Part shown: positions 46,475-56,259 of the stretch, in pieces
How the letters are laid out: each line of letters starts with the position of its first letter
Numbering within the stretch: the first letter of the stretch is position 1
Source of the DNA: Deinococcus sp. QL22
GTDB lineage: Bacteria > Deinococcota > Deinococci > Deinococcales > Deinococcaceae
NCBI RefSeq assembly: GCF_023370075.1
Contig: NZ_CP097149.1
Location: 496,001 to 560,000 of the forward strand
DNA: 64,000 nt
Direction: 5' to 3'
The notes under the pieces: model-generated
The model's database searches: none
Seen by the model: the letters and a program-made list of their open reading frames with translations, nothing else
What the model was told of the DNA's origin: nothing
Translations under genes and position numbers: made by a program

Positions 46475-47449
46475 GTGAAACGACCCTCTTGGTTCCGCTT
46501 GCTGTGCCTCGGAGCAACCCTCCTGTGTGCGCCAGCAACCAGCGCACAGACCGCCCCCTTTACCGTAGACGTGCGCTATCTGGGCAAGGCGCTGAACGCC
46601 TCGCAGCAGGCCACCGTGCGCGAGGCGGCGGCGCGGGTATCGGCCCTGATCGCCTCTCCATTCGTATCAGTAACGCTGGATTTGCCCGCCAATTCTTGCG
46701 ATTCCAACCTGCCCCGGATTCGTGAAAAAGTGCAGCGGTTTTTCGTGTTCGTGCGCGTGACCGATCTGGGCGAGGACAAATACGCCGAGGCCGCGCCCTG
46801 CGAGCTGCAAGACGACTCCTATCTGCCGATCTACGGCGTCATCGACCTGAATGCCAATGTGCTGGGCGACCTGCCGAGAGTGGATTTGCTGGACACCATG
46901 ATTCACGAAATGCTGCACGCGCTCGGCGTAGGAACGCTCTGGGAAGCCGATTACCGGGTGTCTATCAGCGGCGATTCGGACGATAAAAATCTGATCAAAA
47001 AAGTGAGCGGGAAGTATTACTACACGGGGGCCAAAGCTTTGGCTGCGTACCAGAATTTGGGCGGCAAGGTCGGCGCGGGCACTGGCATTCCGCTGGACGC
47101 CGACGGGGGCCACTGGGCGGGCAGGGCGGTCTGCTCCGAAATCCTGTCGGGCGACGCCGGAGACTACACGGGCCGCGTGAATCCGGTCAGCCCGCTGACG
47201 CTGGGGGCGCTGGAGGATCTGGGCTACCGCGTGAACCGGGCCGCCGCCAACCGCTACACCCTGCCGCTGAAGGGCTGCCCAGACAGCGATGAAGAAGAGG
47301 AAGCAGCAGAGGCCGAAGCCGCCGCCAACAGCGTGTTTTTTGCCAGTTGCGCCGCCGCCCGCGCTGCCGGAGTCGCCCCGATTCGGCGTGGGCAACCCGG
47401 CTACCGCGCCGCGATGGACGGCGACGGGGATGGTGTGGCGTGCGAGTAG
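46475..47449 (+). CDS. Secreted zinc metalloprotease with C-terminal Excalibur domain
   Basis: 324 aa, GTG start. Signal peptide ends about PATSAQ. The catalytic domain has TMIHEMLHALGVGTLW (HExxH), a downstream GGHW that could give the third His, and VSPLTLGALEDLGYRV, as in leishmanolysin-like bacterial proteases. A Glu-rich linker leads to the Excalibur calcium-binding module (FFASCAAARAAGV, then GYRAAMDGDGDGVACE). The combination suggests an extracellular calcium-stabilised protease. No propeptide Cys switch recognised. Confidence 0.85.
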   Translation: MKRPSWFRLLCLGATLLCAPATSAQTAPFTVDVRYLGKALNASQQATVREAAARVSALIASPFVSVTLDLPANSCDSNLPRIREKVQRFFVFVRVTDLGEDKYAEAAPCELQDDSYLPIYGVIDLNANVLGDLPRVDLLDTMIHEMLHALGVGTLWEADYRVSISGDSDDKNLIKKVSGKYYYTGAKALAAYQNLGGKVGAGTGIPLDADGGHWAGRAVCSEILSGDAGDYTGRVNPVSPLTLGALEDLGYRVNRAAANRYTLPLKGCPDSDEEEEAAEAEAAANSVFFASCAAARAAGVAPIRRGQPGYRAAMDGDGDGVACE

Positions 47450-47462
47450 GAGCCGTCGCAGT

Positions 47463-47744
47463 GTGAGCGATTCCAGAACCGACTATGACCAGGGCTATGA
47501 AACCTTCATGTCGTTTGCCCAACACCGCGTGGTGACAGGCAGCCGCGCCATTGCCCACGCCGAAGAATTGCGCGGGCTGATAGACCTGCACGGCGCGTGG
47601 GGCTGGACATGGGCCGAGTTTCAGGAGAAGGCTGGCGTGCGCTTTGACGGAGACACGGCGCATGTGACCGAGTTGTATTGGGCTGGGGATGCGGGGACGT
47701 TGGAAGAGGTGTGGGAGCGGGTGCAGGGGGCAGGAAGGGGCTGA
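47463..47744 (+). CDS. Small hypothetical protein
   Basis: 93 aa from a GTG with AGGAG about ten bases upstream, starting 13 bases after the protease stop. Acidic, with DQGYETFMSFAQHRVVTG and HGAWGWTWAEFQEKAGV. No family recognised. It is probably co-transcribed with the metalloprotease; an inhibitor or immunity role is possible but unsupported. Confidence 0.6.
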   Translation: MSDSRTDYDQGYETFMSFAQHRVVTGSRAIAHAEELRGLIDLHGAWGWTWAEFQEKAGVRFDGDTAHVTELYWAGDAGTLEEVWERVQGAGRG

Positions 47745-47802
47745 GTCTAAGAGTCCAGGGTCTGAGGAAGGTCAGGGCAATTGCTTTCCGCATCACCCCT
47801 CA
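47743..47802. repeat. Dispersed intergenic repeat, partial copy
   Basis: gagtctaagagtccagggtc, tgaggaaggtcagggcaatt, gctttccgcatcacccct. GGGTCTA-type start joined to the GGGCAATCGCT-type arm, as in the 33853 and 53729 copies. It ends inside the tail of the ABC permease gene. Confidence 0.6.
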
Positions 47803-48588
47803 GCTACTCGCGCTCGTGTAACTGCCCACCGCCTTCTTCCAAAACAGGCGGCTGCCGACAAACAGCACGGCGGCCACCAGAGGCGAGGCCAGCGCCAGCA
47901 GAGGCGACAATCCGCCCGTAAGAGCCTGGGCAGGCACAGTGGTAATAAAGGCGATAGGCACGACAAAAGTCAGGAAAGCCCGCACGGGAACAGGGAACGC
48001 CGTGACCGGAAAACGGCCCGCGCCGAACACGCCGTTGAACAATTCGGACATGTTCTGGGTTTTGACGAACCAGAAAGCGGTGGTGCTGAGCGCCAGCCAG
48101 ATGCAGTACACGATCACCAGCGCTGACAGGTACAGGACGCCGGCGGCCAGCACGCCCCCCAGCGTGACCGTGAGAAACGAGGCGGCATAGAAGATCAGGC
48201 CCAGGCCGATCAGGATGTCGGTGACGCGTAGCACGTTCAGGTTGCGCGTGGACACGTTGAACTGCGCGTCAATGGGCTTGAGCAACGTGAAATCCATGCT
48301 GCCGGTGCGAACGGCCTCGGCAATTTTGCTCATGTTGGGCTGCACGAATACGCTGATAAAGCCTTCGGTGAGCATAAAAAAACCAACCACCAACAAGGCC
48401 TGATGAAACGAGTACCCGCCCACGCTGACGGTTCCGGGCTGCCCAAACAGCACGGCGATCCCCAGCAGGGCCACGCCCACTTCTCCGAGGCTGGCCAGAA
48501 CCGCCCCTAAAAAGTTGGCCCGGTACTCCAACTGAGCTGAAATGGTGGCCCCAGTAAAAATACGGATGAGGCGGAGGTAACGGGTCAT
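47800..48588 (-). CDS. ABC-2 exporter permease (second subunit)
   Basis: 262 aa from the ATG with AAAGGGTG upstream. Six hydrophobic segments. MSKIAEAVRTGSMDFTLLKPID is a signature of the paired ABC-2-like permeases found with a Nod-type ATPase in Gram-positives and Deinococcus. Third gene of the leftward ATPase-permease-permease set (50605 to 47800). Substrate unknown. Confidence 0.85.
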   Translation of the reverse strand: MTRYLRLIRIFTGATISAQLEYRANFLGAVLASLGEVGVALLGIAVLFGQPGTVSVGGYSFHQALLVVGFFMLTEGFISVFVQPNMSKIAEAVRTGSMDFTLLKPIDAQFNVSTRNLNVLRVTDILIGLGLIFYAASFLTVTLGGVLAAGVLYLSALVIVYCIWLALSTTAFWFVKTQNMSELFNGVFGAGRFPVTAFPVPVRAFLTFVVPIAFITTVPAQALTGGLSPLLALASPLVAAVLFVGSRLFWKKAVGSYTSASS

Positions 48589-48682
48589 CTGCACCCTTTG
48601 CGCCGTGAGTGGTGGGTGGTCAGTAGGAAGTGGGAACAACGCGACACCAACGGCCTAAACCCACGATCCAACCACAGTCCTT

Positions 48683-49486
48683 TCACGCCCCTACCGCCCC
48701 GTATTTCTTCAGGCCCAGACGCCACACCCACACCCTGACCAGCACGAACACGGCCAGCCAGCCCAGCAGCACCAACGCGCCCTGTCCGGCCTGTTCCAGC
48801 GTGGCTTTTCCGGCGATCAGGCTGGCGGGCAGGCCCAGCATGTAGGGAAACGGTGTCCAGACGGCAATGTCCTGCACCCACTGCGGATAGAAGGCCAGCG
48901 GCGCAAACAGGCCACCCAGCGCGGCGTACACCAGCCACACCACTTCCTGAAAACTGGTGCTCGATTCTGTCCAGAAGGCCAGTAGGCCCAACGAGTATTC
49001 CCACAAGAAACGCACCGTAAATCCCAGAATGACCAGACCCAGGACGGCGGCGTACACGCGCCAATCGGTGCTGAATCGCGCCCCGGCCAGCCACGCGAAC
49101 AGGCCTACCAGCACCAGCATGATCGGAAAGCGCACGATTTTTTCGGCCACGTGCCCGCTGTAGTGGCCCCACATCGGATCCATCGGGCGCAGCAGCTTGG
49201 GCGACAGCGTACCCTGCCTGACCTCGAAATCCAGTTCCCAGGCCACCCAGACCACCAACAGTTGCCCGACAAACCAGGTGGCCAAAAAGTACGACGCGAA
49301 ATCGGACGCCGAAAAGCCCCGAATCTGGCCTCCCGGCGCGGCGGCAGCCTGCCCCATCCAGACCAGCATCATGATCAGGGAGAGCGTGCCCGACAGCATC
49401 CAGATCACGATTTCGGCCCGATATTCGGTCATCAGGGCAAACTGGGTGGAAAAGAGAATGCGGAACTTGCGGAGGAAGGGGGTCAT
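48683..49486 (-). CDS. ABC-2 exporter permease (first subunit)
   Basis: 267 aa, ATG at 49486 with GGGAG upstream. Six hydrophobic segments and FEVRQGTLSPKLLRPMDPMW, the counterpart of the motif in the other permease. The two proteins would form a heterodimeric channel powered by the ATPase encoded upstream. Confidence 0.85.
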   Translation of the reverse strand: MTPFLRKFRILFSTQFALMTEYRAEIVIWMLSGTLSLIMMLVWMGQAAAAPGGQIRGFSASDFASYFLATWFVGQLLVVWVAWELDFEVRQGTLSPKLLRPMDPMWGHYSGHVAEKIVRFPIMLVLVGLFAWLAGARFSTDWRVYAAVLGLVILGFTVRFLWEYSLGLLAFWTESSTSFQEVVWLVYAALGGLFAPLAFYPQWVQDIAVWTPFPYMLGLPASLIAGKATLEQAGQGALVLLGWLAVFVLVRVWVWRLGLKKYGAVGA

Positions 49487-49513
49487 GAGCGCTCCCGGCA
49501 CGGGCTATGGATT

Positions 49514-49568
49514 GTGGATCGTGGATCGTGGGAAAAACAACAGCGCCAACCCACGATCCACGATCTAC
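49514..49568. repeat. Inverted repeat between ABC genes
   Basis: GATCGTGGATCGTGGG and its perfect complement CCCACGATCCACGATC enclose 17 A-rich bases. GGATCGTGG is itself a tandem unit. A related CCCACGATCCA copy lies at 48659-48670 after the first permease gene. It may act as an attenuator within the operon. Confidence 0.65.
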
Positions 49569-49582
49569 CTTCTACACTCGCT

Positions 49583-50605
49583 CTAACCCGCACTCTCGGC
49601 CACCGCCTTTTCCTTCCCAGCCCCAAATAACTCCGCCATTACCGCTTCAATCGGCTGGTCTTCTACCGTCAAATCCGCCACGTCCAGGTCGGCCAGCAGG
49701 CGGGCGGCGCGGGCGCTGACTTCCGAGCGGGGCACGCTCAGTTCGGCGCTGAGGCCGTCTACTTTGGCGTCAAAGCCGTAGCGCGACAATTCGGCCAGCG
49801 AAATCGGCTGACGCAGTTGCAGGCGCACCGTTTTGCCGCCGCTGCTCTGCTCGGCCAGACTTGCGAGGTCGCCGTCAAAGATCAACTGGCCCGCGTCTAT
49901 CACCAGGATTCGGCGGGCCAGCGCGGTCACGTCGGCCATGTAATGACTGGTCAGGATCACGGTGGCCTCGAACCTTTGGTTGTAATCGCGCACAAAGGCC
50001 CGCACACTTTCCTGCATATTCACGTCCAGCCCAATGGTGGGTTCATCCAGAAACAACACCTTGGGGCGGTGCAGCAGTGCGGCGGCCAGTTCACACTTCA
50101 TCCGCTCGCCCAAACTCAGCTTGCGCACCTGCTTTTTCAGGATGCCTTCCAGCCCCAGCACCTCGGTAAATTCGCGCATGGTGGCGTGGTACTGCGCGTC
50201 GGGAATTTCGTAGATCGCCTGATTCACGAGGAAGGAATCGAGGGCAGGCAAGTCCCAGATCAATTGTTGTTTCTGGCCCATGACCAGCGTAATTTGCTTC
50301 AGGAACGGGTTCTCGCGCTTGCGTGGCTCGTAGCCTGCCACCCGCGCCGTGCCGCCCGTGGGGTGCAGCAGGCCCGACAGCATCTTCAGTGTGGTGGTCT
50401 TCCCCGCCCCGTTCGGCCCCAAAAATCCCACCACCTCACCCGGCGCAAGGTCGAAGGACACGCCCTTCACCGCCTCTACCTCATGCGATTTGCGGTTGAA
50501 GAATGACCGGACGCTGCCCATCAGACCGGGGTCTTTTTCGTGGACGGTGTAACTCTTGCGCAGGTCGCGTACCTGCACGGCCACGCTGGGCGGCGGGGAG
50601 GTCAT
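49583..50605 (-). CDS. ABC-2 exporter ATPase
   Basis: 340 aa. GPNGAGKTT Walker A, VMGQKQQLIWDLPALDSF in the Q-loop region, LSLGERMKCELAAALLHRPK signature, VLFLDEPTIGLD, and a C-terminal ~90-residue extension. First gene of the exporter set with two permeases. Such sets in Deinococcus-Thermus export drugs or polysaccharide/antibiotic compounds. The link to function is by family only. Confidence 0.9.
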   Translation of the reverse strand: MTSPPPSVAVQVRDLRKSYTVHEKDPGLMGSVRSFFNRKSHEVEAVKGVSFDLAPGEVVGFLGPNGAGKTTTLKMLSGLLHPTGGTARVAGYEPRKRENPFLKQITLVMGQKQQLIWDLPALDSFLVNQAIYEIPDAQYHATMREFTEVLGLEGILKKQVRKLSLGERMKCELAAALLHRPKVLFLDEPTIGLDVNMQESVRAFVRDYNQRFEATVILTSHYMADVTALARRILVIDAGQLIFDGDLASLAEQSSGGKTVRLQLRQPISLAELSRYGFDAKVDGLSAELSVPRSEVSARAARLLADLDVADLTVEDQPIEAVMAELFGAGKEKAVAESAG

Positions 50606-50848
50606 CCGGGCCTGCTCTGATTCCCGATCACCCGGAACCGGGCCGAATACGTCTGCAACCTATCGCAAGTTCTGTTCATGTTGCTTCCCAGCATAAACCT
50701 GCGCCGAGACTTACAAATAGGCGAAATGGCGGGGCCGACTTTAAAGACGGCACCCAGATGAATTTTGTGCATTGTGTACGCCCGTGTTCCCCGCACGGTC
50801 ACGCTGTTTTTGGCCTGTTGGCAGGCCCCACAGGGGTAGGCTGCGGGC

Positions 50849-51478
50849 ATGCCTGTCACGCTGCCCACACCCCCACAACTGGAGGATGACCCACCCCAGC
50901 CCCGGCTGACCCCACCCCTACCAGCCACGCCGCTGAATCTGACCCGCGCTTTTGTGGGCGTGGCGCTGGCAGGCATCGGGGGCGGAATTCCAGGCCACAC
51001 GCGCCGCGCCGTACTGAACCGGGGCTGGCTGAACGACGCCGAATTTGCCGAAGCCTTTACGCTGGCGCAACTGACGCCGGGGCCGAACGGTGTGAATCTG
51101 GCGGCGATGGTGGGGGCACGTCTGGGCGGCAAACGGGGCGCACTCGCCAGTACCTTGGGGGTGTTGACGCCGGGGCTGATCGCCATGACTGCCGTGACCG
51201 TGCTGCTGCTGGGGCTGCCCGGTGGCCTGCCGCCCGCGCTGCAAAGTGCCCTGCGCGGCGCAGCCTGTGCCGCTTTGGCCGTCATGCTGGCCATGGTCGG
51301 CCCCATCGTGCGCGTGGGCTGGAACCTGAAAGCGGGGCGGCTTCCCATCGGCGCGGCGGTCACGGTGCTGACGTTTGTGGCGCTGGGCGTGCTGCGGCTG
51401 GATCTGCTACCTGTACTGGTGGTGCTGGTCGGCGCGGGCCTGGTGGCGCACCGTCCCCGGCGGGCACAGAGCAGCTGA
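50849..51478 (+). CDS. chrA: Chromate transporter, N-terminal half protein
   Basis: 209 aa with a Pro-rich cytoplasmic start, then [20 protein letters not shown] and [25 protein letters not shown], the CHR motif, and about five hydrophobic segments. Short-chain CHR proteins work as pairs of half-transporters exporting chromate by proton exchange. Some members have unknown substrates. TAGGCT is six bases before the ATG. The stop overlaps the next start (TGATG). Confidence 0.88.
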   Translation: MPVTLPTPPQLEDDPPQPRLTPPLPATPLNLTRAFVGVALAGIGGGIPGHTRRAVLNRGWLNDAEFAEAFTLAQLTPGPNGVNLAAMVGARLGGKRGALASTLGVLTPGLIAMTAVTVLLLGLPGGLPPALQSALRGAACAALAVMLAMVGPIVRVGWNLKAGRLPIGAAVTVLTFVALGVLRLDLLPVLVVLVGAGLVAHRPRRAQSS

Positions 51479-52002
51479 TGCCTACTGCTGATCTGCTGCT
51501 CGATCTTTTTCTGACCTTCGTGCGCCTGGGCCTGACTGGATTTGGCGGCACCAACTTGGCCGAAATGGAGCGTCTGCTGGTGGGACAGCGGGGCTGGATA
51601 GACGCCCGCACCTTTGCCAACGGCTTTGCACTGGGTCAGCTGATGCCGGGGCCGAACCTCCTGGCGGTCACGCATTATGGCCTGGTGATCGCCGGGGGCT
51701 GGGGCGCGGCGGCGGCGACGGTGGGTTTTTATGGCCCCACAGCGGTACTCAGCGCGGCGGCGGCCCTCCTCTGGAAACGGCACAGCGCCCACCCCTGGAG
51801 CCTGACCTTCCGGGACGCCCTGCTGCCCTTTGGCGGCGGCGTGATGCTGGCGGGCGTGCTGGTGCTGGGCCAGACCAGCATTCATTCGTGGGCGGCGGCG
51901 GGGTTGGCGGCTTTGGCCTTTGTCATTTTACGCCGCACCCGACTGAATTCGGCGTTGGTAGTGGTCGGTGCGGCGGTGCTGGGAGCGCTGATCGGGCTTT
52001 AG
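51478..52002 (+). CDS. chrA: Chromate transporter, C-terminal half protein
   Basis: 174 aa, ATG in a TGATG overlap. [20 protein letters not shown] and [19 protein letters not shown] repeat the CHR motif, with about five hydrophobic segments. It would insert with opposite topology to its partner and complete the transporter. Confidence 0.88.
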   Translation: MPTADLLLDLFLTFVRLGLTGFGGTNLAEMERLLVGQRGWIDARTFANGFALGQLMPGPNLLAVTHYGLVIAGGWGAAAATVGFYGPTAVLSAAAALLWKRHSAHPWSLTFRDALLPFGGGVMLAGVLVLGQTSIHSWAAAGLAALAFVILRRTRLNSALVVVGAAVLGALIGL

Positions 52003-52018
52003 GGGACGGTTTCTGGGG

Positions 52019-52115
52019 CTTGGTCTAAGAAGGTCAAGGACTGTGCCAGACGCCTACTTTCTACTGCTCTGCCCACCCAAGCCCTCACTGCCCCAGCCCC
52101 TTAGACCCTTGACCC
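52019..52115. repeat. GGGTCTA-type foldback repeat
   Basis: GGTCTAAGAAGGTCAAGG near 52022 and CCCTTAGACCCTTGACCCTT near 52097 are inverted versions of each other across ~60 bp, giving a foldback element between the chromate and methyltransferase genes. Confidence 0.6.
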
Positions 52116-52152
52116 TTCTACCCTGAGACCTTCCCCGGCTACACTTGGCCGC

Positions 52153-52830
52153 GTGAGTGGTTACACCGTCCTCAGCCGCGCCCCGATTCCGGGCAGTCCC
52201 GAAGACCTGATCCTGTATCAGCGGGACGACGAATTTACGATCCGGATCAGCGGCTATGTCAGCGAACTGATGAACAGCCGCATGCACGGTTCCGAAGACG
52301 CGCTGGCCGAATATGCTTGCCCAATCGTGGCGGGGCGGGCGGGCGTGCGCGTGCTGGTGGGCGGCCTCGGCATGGGCTTTACACTGGCGGCGGCCCTGCG
52401 GTCTACCGGGCCAGATGCAGAGGTCACGGTGGCTGAACTGGTGCCGCAGGTGGTGGACTGGAACCGGGGGCCGCTGGGCGAGTGCGCGGGCCACCCGCTG
52501 GACAATCCCCGAACCCGCGTGCATGTGGGCGATGTGGCCGAACTGCTCCGGGGCAGCCGTGCCGTGTGGGACGCCGTGCTTCTGGACGTAGATAACGGCC
52601 CGGACGGAATGACCCACAAGGAAAACGACTGGTTGTACAGCCACAAGGGACTAAAAGCAATCGCGGCGGCCCTGACCCCCGGCGGCGTGCTGGCGATCTG
52701 GTCGGTAGACCCAGACCCCAAATTCACCGCCCGCCTGATCAAAGCGGGCTACAGCGTGGAAACCCGAATAGCCCGCGAACGCCCCGGCAAAGGCGCGAAA
52801 CACACGATTTGGCTGGCCGTGCGTCCATAG
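52153..52830 (+). CDS. Spermidine-synthase-like SAM-binding protein
   Basis: 225 aa. VRVLVGGLGMGFTLAAALRS and VTVAELVPQVVDWNR match motif I and the acidic post-I position of spermidine synthase-like proteins. DAVLLDVDNGPDGMTHKEND matches the DVDNG segment of the spermine/spermidine synthase group. The N-terminus (ILYQRDDEFTIRISGYVSELMNSR) is also typical. Polyamine synthesis is not certain. Leaderless: TACACT seven bases before the GTG. Confidence 0.8.
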   Translation: MSGYTVLSRAPIPGSPEDLILYQRDDEFTIRISGYVSELMNSRMHGSEDALAEYACPIVAGRAGVRVLVGGLGMGFTLAAALRSTGPDAEVTVAELVPQVVDWNRGPLGECAGHPLDNPRTRVHVGDVAELLRGSRAVWDAVLLDVDNGPDGMTHKENDWLYSHKGLKAIAAALTPGGVLAIWSVDPDPKFTARLIKAGYSVETRIARERPGKGAKHTIWLAVRP

Positions 52831-52844
52831 GGGGCAGTGCCCTT

Positions 52845-52884
52845 TTTCTTAGATCCTTTGACACTAGGCCCTTAGACTTCTCTC

Positions 52885-52885
<1 letters not shown>
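52845..52885. repeat. GGGTCTA-type repeat, inverted short copy
   Basis: TTCTTAGATCCTTTGACACT followed by AGGCCCTTAGACTTC. Same unit, reverse orientation, between convergent genes. Confidence 0.5.
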
Positions 52886-53676
<791 letters not shown>

Positions 53677-54080
53677 GGCGCAGATGCTAGAGCATTTGGC
53701 GCGGGCTGGGGCGGCTGGAGTGCGGGAAGGCTAAGGGTCTAGGGTCTGAGAGTCTAAGGAAGGGCGAAGGGCAATCGCTGGCCCTCACTCACCGCCACCC
53801 CATATCGCTCCGGCCCCTGTCCGTGTGAGGCCCCAAGGTGCGTGCAACGCGCGGGCCAATTCCATGTTCAAGACGACTGGCACTTCCGCTTGAAATGAAC
53901 AATTCGGCCAGGTCTGGATGCGACAAGAGCAATCCTGCCTAGCGCAGCGCTGCTCCCCTTACCCGGTGGGGGACTTGCAAAGCTGCGGAGCAGAGGGGGC
54001 TGGTGGCTGGGGCGAAACTTGGGGGAAGACGAGAAAACTCGATTTTTCCGTTCTCCAGCCCAGAGGCCTAAGCCTCCCCT
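53677..54080. other. Intergenic region with repeat arms, no gene
   Basis: 53729-53805 holds GGGTCTA-type repeats, then GAAGGGCAATCGCTGG and CTCACTCACC. 53950-54003 holds the inverted arm (CTTGCAAAGCTGCGGAGCAG, then AGGGGG). Between them lies ~140 bp of unremarkable sequence. No frame looks coding. Confidence 0.65.
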
Positions 54081-54572
54081 TCACCCATCCAGCCGGGCCC
54101 GCTGAGCCGCCAACTCAAAAGCCTCTGCCAGCGCATGCGGCACGACAAATCCAGCGTAAGCGTCCTCGTCACGCAGCCAGGGGCAGTAGCGAAAGCCCTG
54201 CGGCTCCAGCCAGGCGGCCAACGCTTCCGGTACGCCGTCGCCGGGGCTGGGGTTCCAGACAAAAATATCAGGGAGGCCGTGTATTTTGCACATCAACTGG
54301 GCCTGCCACTGCACCTCATTCGCCGCCTTCCAGTCCACCTGCATGACCAGCCACCACGCCGGAATACCATCAGTTTCGGCAGGGGCAGTCAGAGCCTCCA
54401 TCAGCGCGTCGGCCCGCGCCCAGCGCAGTTGTTCGGGGGAAAAGGGCGCAGAGCCAATGTCATCCAGCAGGGTTTCGAGCGCGTGCACAAAGGCCCGGCG
54501 CACTGCCCAGCCTTCATCGGCAGAAAGTGGCATCAGGAGCAGATCTAGAAGGGCGGCCCAGTCGCTATTCAT
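54081..54572 (-). CDS. Conserved-looking hypothetical protein
   Basis: 163 aa from the ATG at 54572. Mixed alpha/beta with GIPAWWLVMQVDWKAANEVQWQ and FVWNPSPGDGVPEALAAWLE, Trp-rich. I recall no function; it looks like the small DUF6630-type proteins, but that is a weak impression. The next gene upstream is the cyclase gene in the same direction. Confidence 0.65.
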   Translation of the reverse strand: MNSDWAALLDLLLMPLSADEGWAVRRAFVHALETLLDDIGSAPFSPEQLRWARADALMEALTAPAETDGIPAWWLVMQVDWKAANEVQWQAQLMCKIHGLPDIFVWNPSPGDGVPEALAAWLEPQGFRYCPWLRDEDAYAGFVVPHALAEAFELAAQRARLDG

Positions 54573-54615
54573 CCGCACCACTCAGGTATTCACAGCATTC
54601 AGGCATCCACAACAT

Positions 54616-55806
54616 TCAGCCGACTTCTTCGCCCCACAAGGTCAGTGTGGGCGGCGAGAGCGTTCCGGGTTCGGCAAGAGCAGAGCGCTGCGCCACCACG
54701 ACGCGGTTGCGGCCCTTCTGCTTGGCCTCGTACATGGCGGCGTCGGCCCGCGCCGTCAGCACCCGCAGATCGTCGCCGGGTTCGCAAGTTGCCACGCCCA
54801 GGCTGGCGGTCACCTGTCCGGCGGGCGGCTGGAGCGTGTTCTGCATCAGGCAGCGCACCCGTTCGGCCACTCGGGTGGCTCCTACCCTGTCAGTATCGGG
54901 CAGGGTGACCAGAAACTCTTCGCCCCCCCAGCGGCCCACGGTGTCGGAGTCGCGCAGAGCCGAACGCAGCAGGGCGGCGGTGTACATCAGCACGTCGTCT
55001 CCGACGTTGTGGCCGTAAGTGTCGTTAATCCTCTTGAAGTGATCGAGATCCAGCAAAATCACGCTGCCTGCCATGCCCTGTGAGGTAGCCACCAGCAAGG
55101 TTTCTACGGCAGGATAGAGGGCGCGGCGGTTGGGCAGCCCGGTCAGGGGGTCGGTATGGGCCAGATGGTACAGAGTCAGGCGCTCGCTGCGTTCCTGCAA
55201 AAACTGTGCCCGATACCATGCCAACCCGCTCAAGAGCATCAGAATTGCGCCGCAGGTGAGTTGAACGCGCAGCAGACTGGTGTTGGCACTCAGGCTGCCT
55301 TCTCCACGGGACACCAAAGCGGCCCAGGGAAACGCCACGCACAGCAGATAGCTCACGGCAGTCAACAGTGCGCCGCGGCGTGTATCAAAAATCAAAAAGG
55401 CCAGAATGGAGAGGGCCACCAACATCCAATATGTACTGCTGGACAGATCCAGAACCGACGCGCCGGGGGTCAGCACCGTCATCAGCGACTGCGCCAGCAC
55501 TGCTACGACATTGAAGGTGAATACAACCTGTTCGGCCACCCGCAGCGGCCTTCCGCGTAGTACCCAGCCAGCCGCCCAAATGCACATGATCAGCAGCGGG
55601 GGATGGGCATACAGGATGTACTGATCTGGACTGGGGTGGCCGAGTTGTAAGACCCACACCATGAGCAGCACAGGAATACCGAAGGCCAGGGCCGCCAAAT
55701 ACACCCGCCGCCTCAGCTGTTGTGACCAAGACGTGCCGTTTTCTGCCACCTGCTCCGGCAAGGCAGTCAGGCGCAGTTGCTGACGACGCTCACGGCGATT
55801 GGTCAT
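54616..55806 (-). CDS. Membrane diguanylate cyclase (GGDEF)
   Basis: 396 aa. Six hydrophobic segments (~35-215) form a membrane sensor, then a GGDEF domain with DPLTGLPNRRALYP, DLDHFKRINDTYGHNVGDDV and the active-site GGEEF. RDSD, five residues before it, is an inhibitory RxxD site, so the enzyme probably makes c-di-GMP with product feedback. TAATCT is nine bases before the ATG. No EAL domain. Confidence 0.93.
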   Translation of the reverse strand: MTNRRERRQQLRLTALPEQVAENGTSWSQQLRRRVYLAALAFGIPVLLMVWVLQLGHPSPDQYILYAHPPLLIMCIWAAGWVLRGRPLRVAEQVVFTFNVVAVLAQSLMTVLTPGASVLDLSSSTYWMLVALSILAFLIFDTRRGALLTAVSYLLCVAFPWAALVSRGEGSLSANTSLLRVQLTCGAILMLLSGLAWYRAQFLQERSERLTLYHLAHTDPLTGLPNRRALYPAVETLLVATSQGMAGSVILLDLDHFKRINDTYGHNVGDDVLMYTAALLRSALRDSDTVGRWGGEEFLVTLPDTDRVGATRVAERVRCLMQNTLQPPAGQVTASLGVATCEPGDDLRVLTARADAAMYEAKQKGRNRVVVAQRSALAEPGTLSPPTLTLWGEEVG

Positions 55807-55866
55807 CCAGAATTCAGATTACACTCATACAACGCCATTGACTGTATAGAAACGCACCTGTTTAGT

Positions 55867-55893
55867 ATGCAATTCTCGCAGCTAGAATTGCAT
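55867..55893. repeat. Perfect stem-loop upstream of the cyclase gene
   Basis: ATGCAATTCT, loop CGCAGCT, AGAATTGCAT. It lies ~60 bp before the cyclase start, where it could be an operator or an RNA hairpin in its leader. Confidence 0.6.
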
Positions 55894-55930
55894 GTTCAAA
55901 GCTCCACAGTTACCTCAGGCGTGAACGCAC

Positions 55931-55965
55931 AGAAGGACAGACCTTTTCTTCACCTCTGTCCTTCT
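55931..55965. terminator. 11-bp perfect hairpin, possible terminator
   Basis: AGAAGGACAGA, a 13-base pyrimidine-rich loop, TCTGTCCTTCT. No T tract on either side, so termination is uncertain. Confidence 0.45.
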
Positions 55966-56040
55966 GAACACACAGATTGTCTGACCTTCTCAACCTTGAC
56001 TTGATCGGTTCCTTCACGATGATTTAAGTAGGCCGAAGTT

Positions 56041-56052
56041 AATCTATAGATT
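56041..56052. promoter_or_regulatory. Perfect 12-bp palindrome
   Basis: AATCTATAGATT, loop-free; resembles an operator rather than an RNA hairpin. Confidence 0.4.
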
Positions 56053-56081
56053 GACCGAGCGAAAGCAATGCCGAAGAAAGC

Positions 56082-56147
56082 AGGTTGCACCGGAAACGCT
56101 CTATTCCCGATGGTGTCGCGGAAACGCAGAATGGTAAGTGCAACCTA
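56082..56147. ncRNA. Candidate structured RNA
   Basis: AGGTTGCAC (56082-56090) and GTGCAACCT (56139-56147) close a 48-base interior holding CGGAAACGC twice (56091-56099 and 56119-56127). It matches no riboswitch I recognise. On the - strand it would lie ~280 nt upstream of the diguanylate cyclase gene, on the + strand in a free intergenic position. Confidence 0.35.
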
Positions 56148-56259
56148 TTAGAAGAGATGATACTTAAAAATCCACTGGCCTAGAATCGTTTGAATACTTT
56201 TAGGCTCATTTAATTTAAACTTGCAAGCAGATGGCCCGGCAATTTTTGGTGGTCTGCGC

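Larger units (their letters stand above)
55807..56259. other. AT-rich intergenic region with several structured segments
   Basis: It carries four dyads: 55867-55893, 55931-55965, 56041-56052 and 56082-56147 (separate entries). No gene is seen. Downstream genes are the diguanylate cyclase gene to the left and, tail-on, asnS to the right. Confidence 0.6.
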
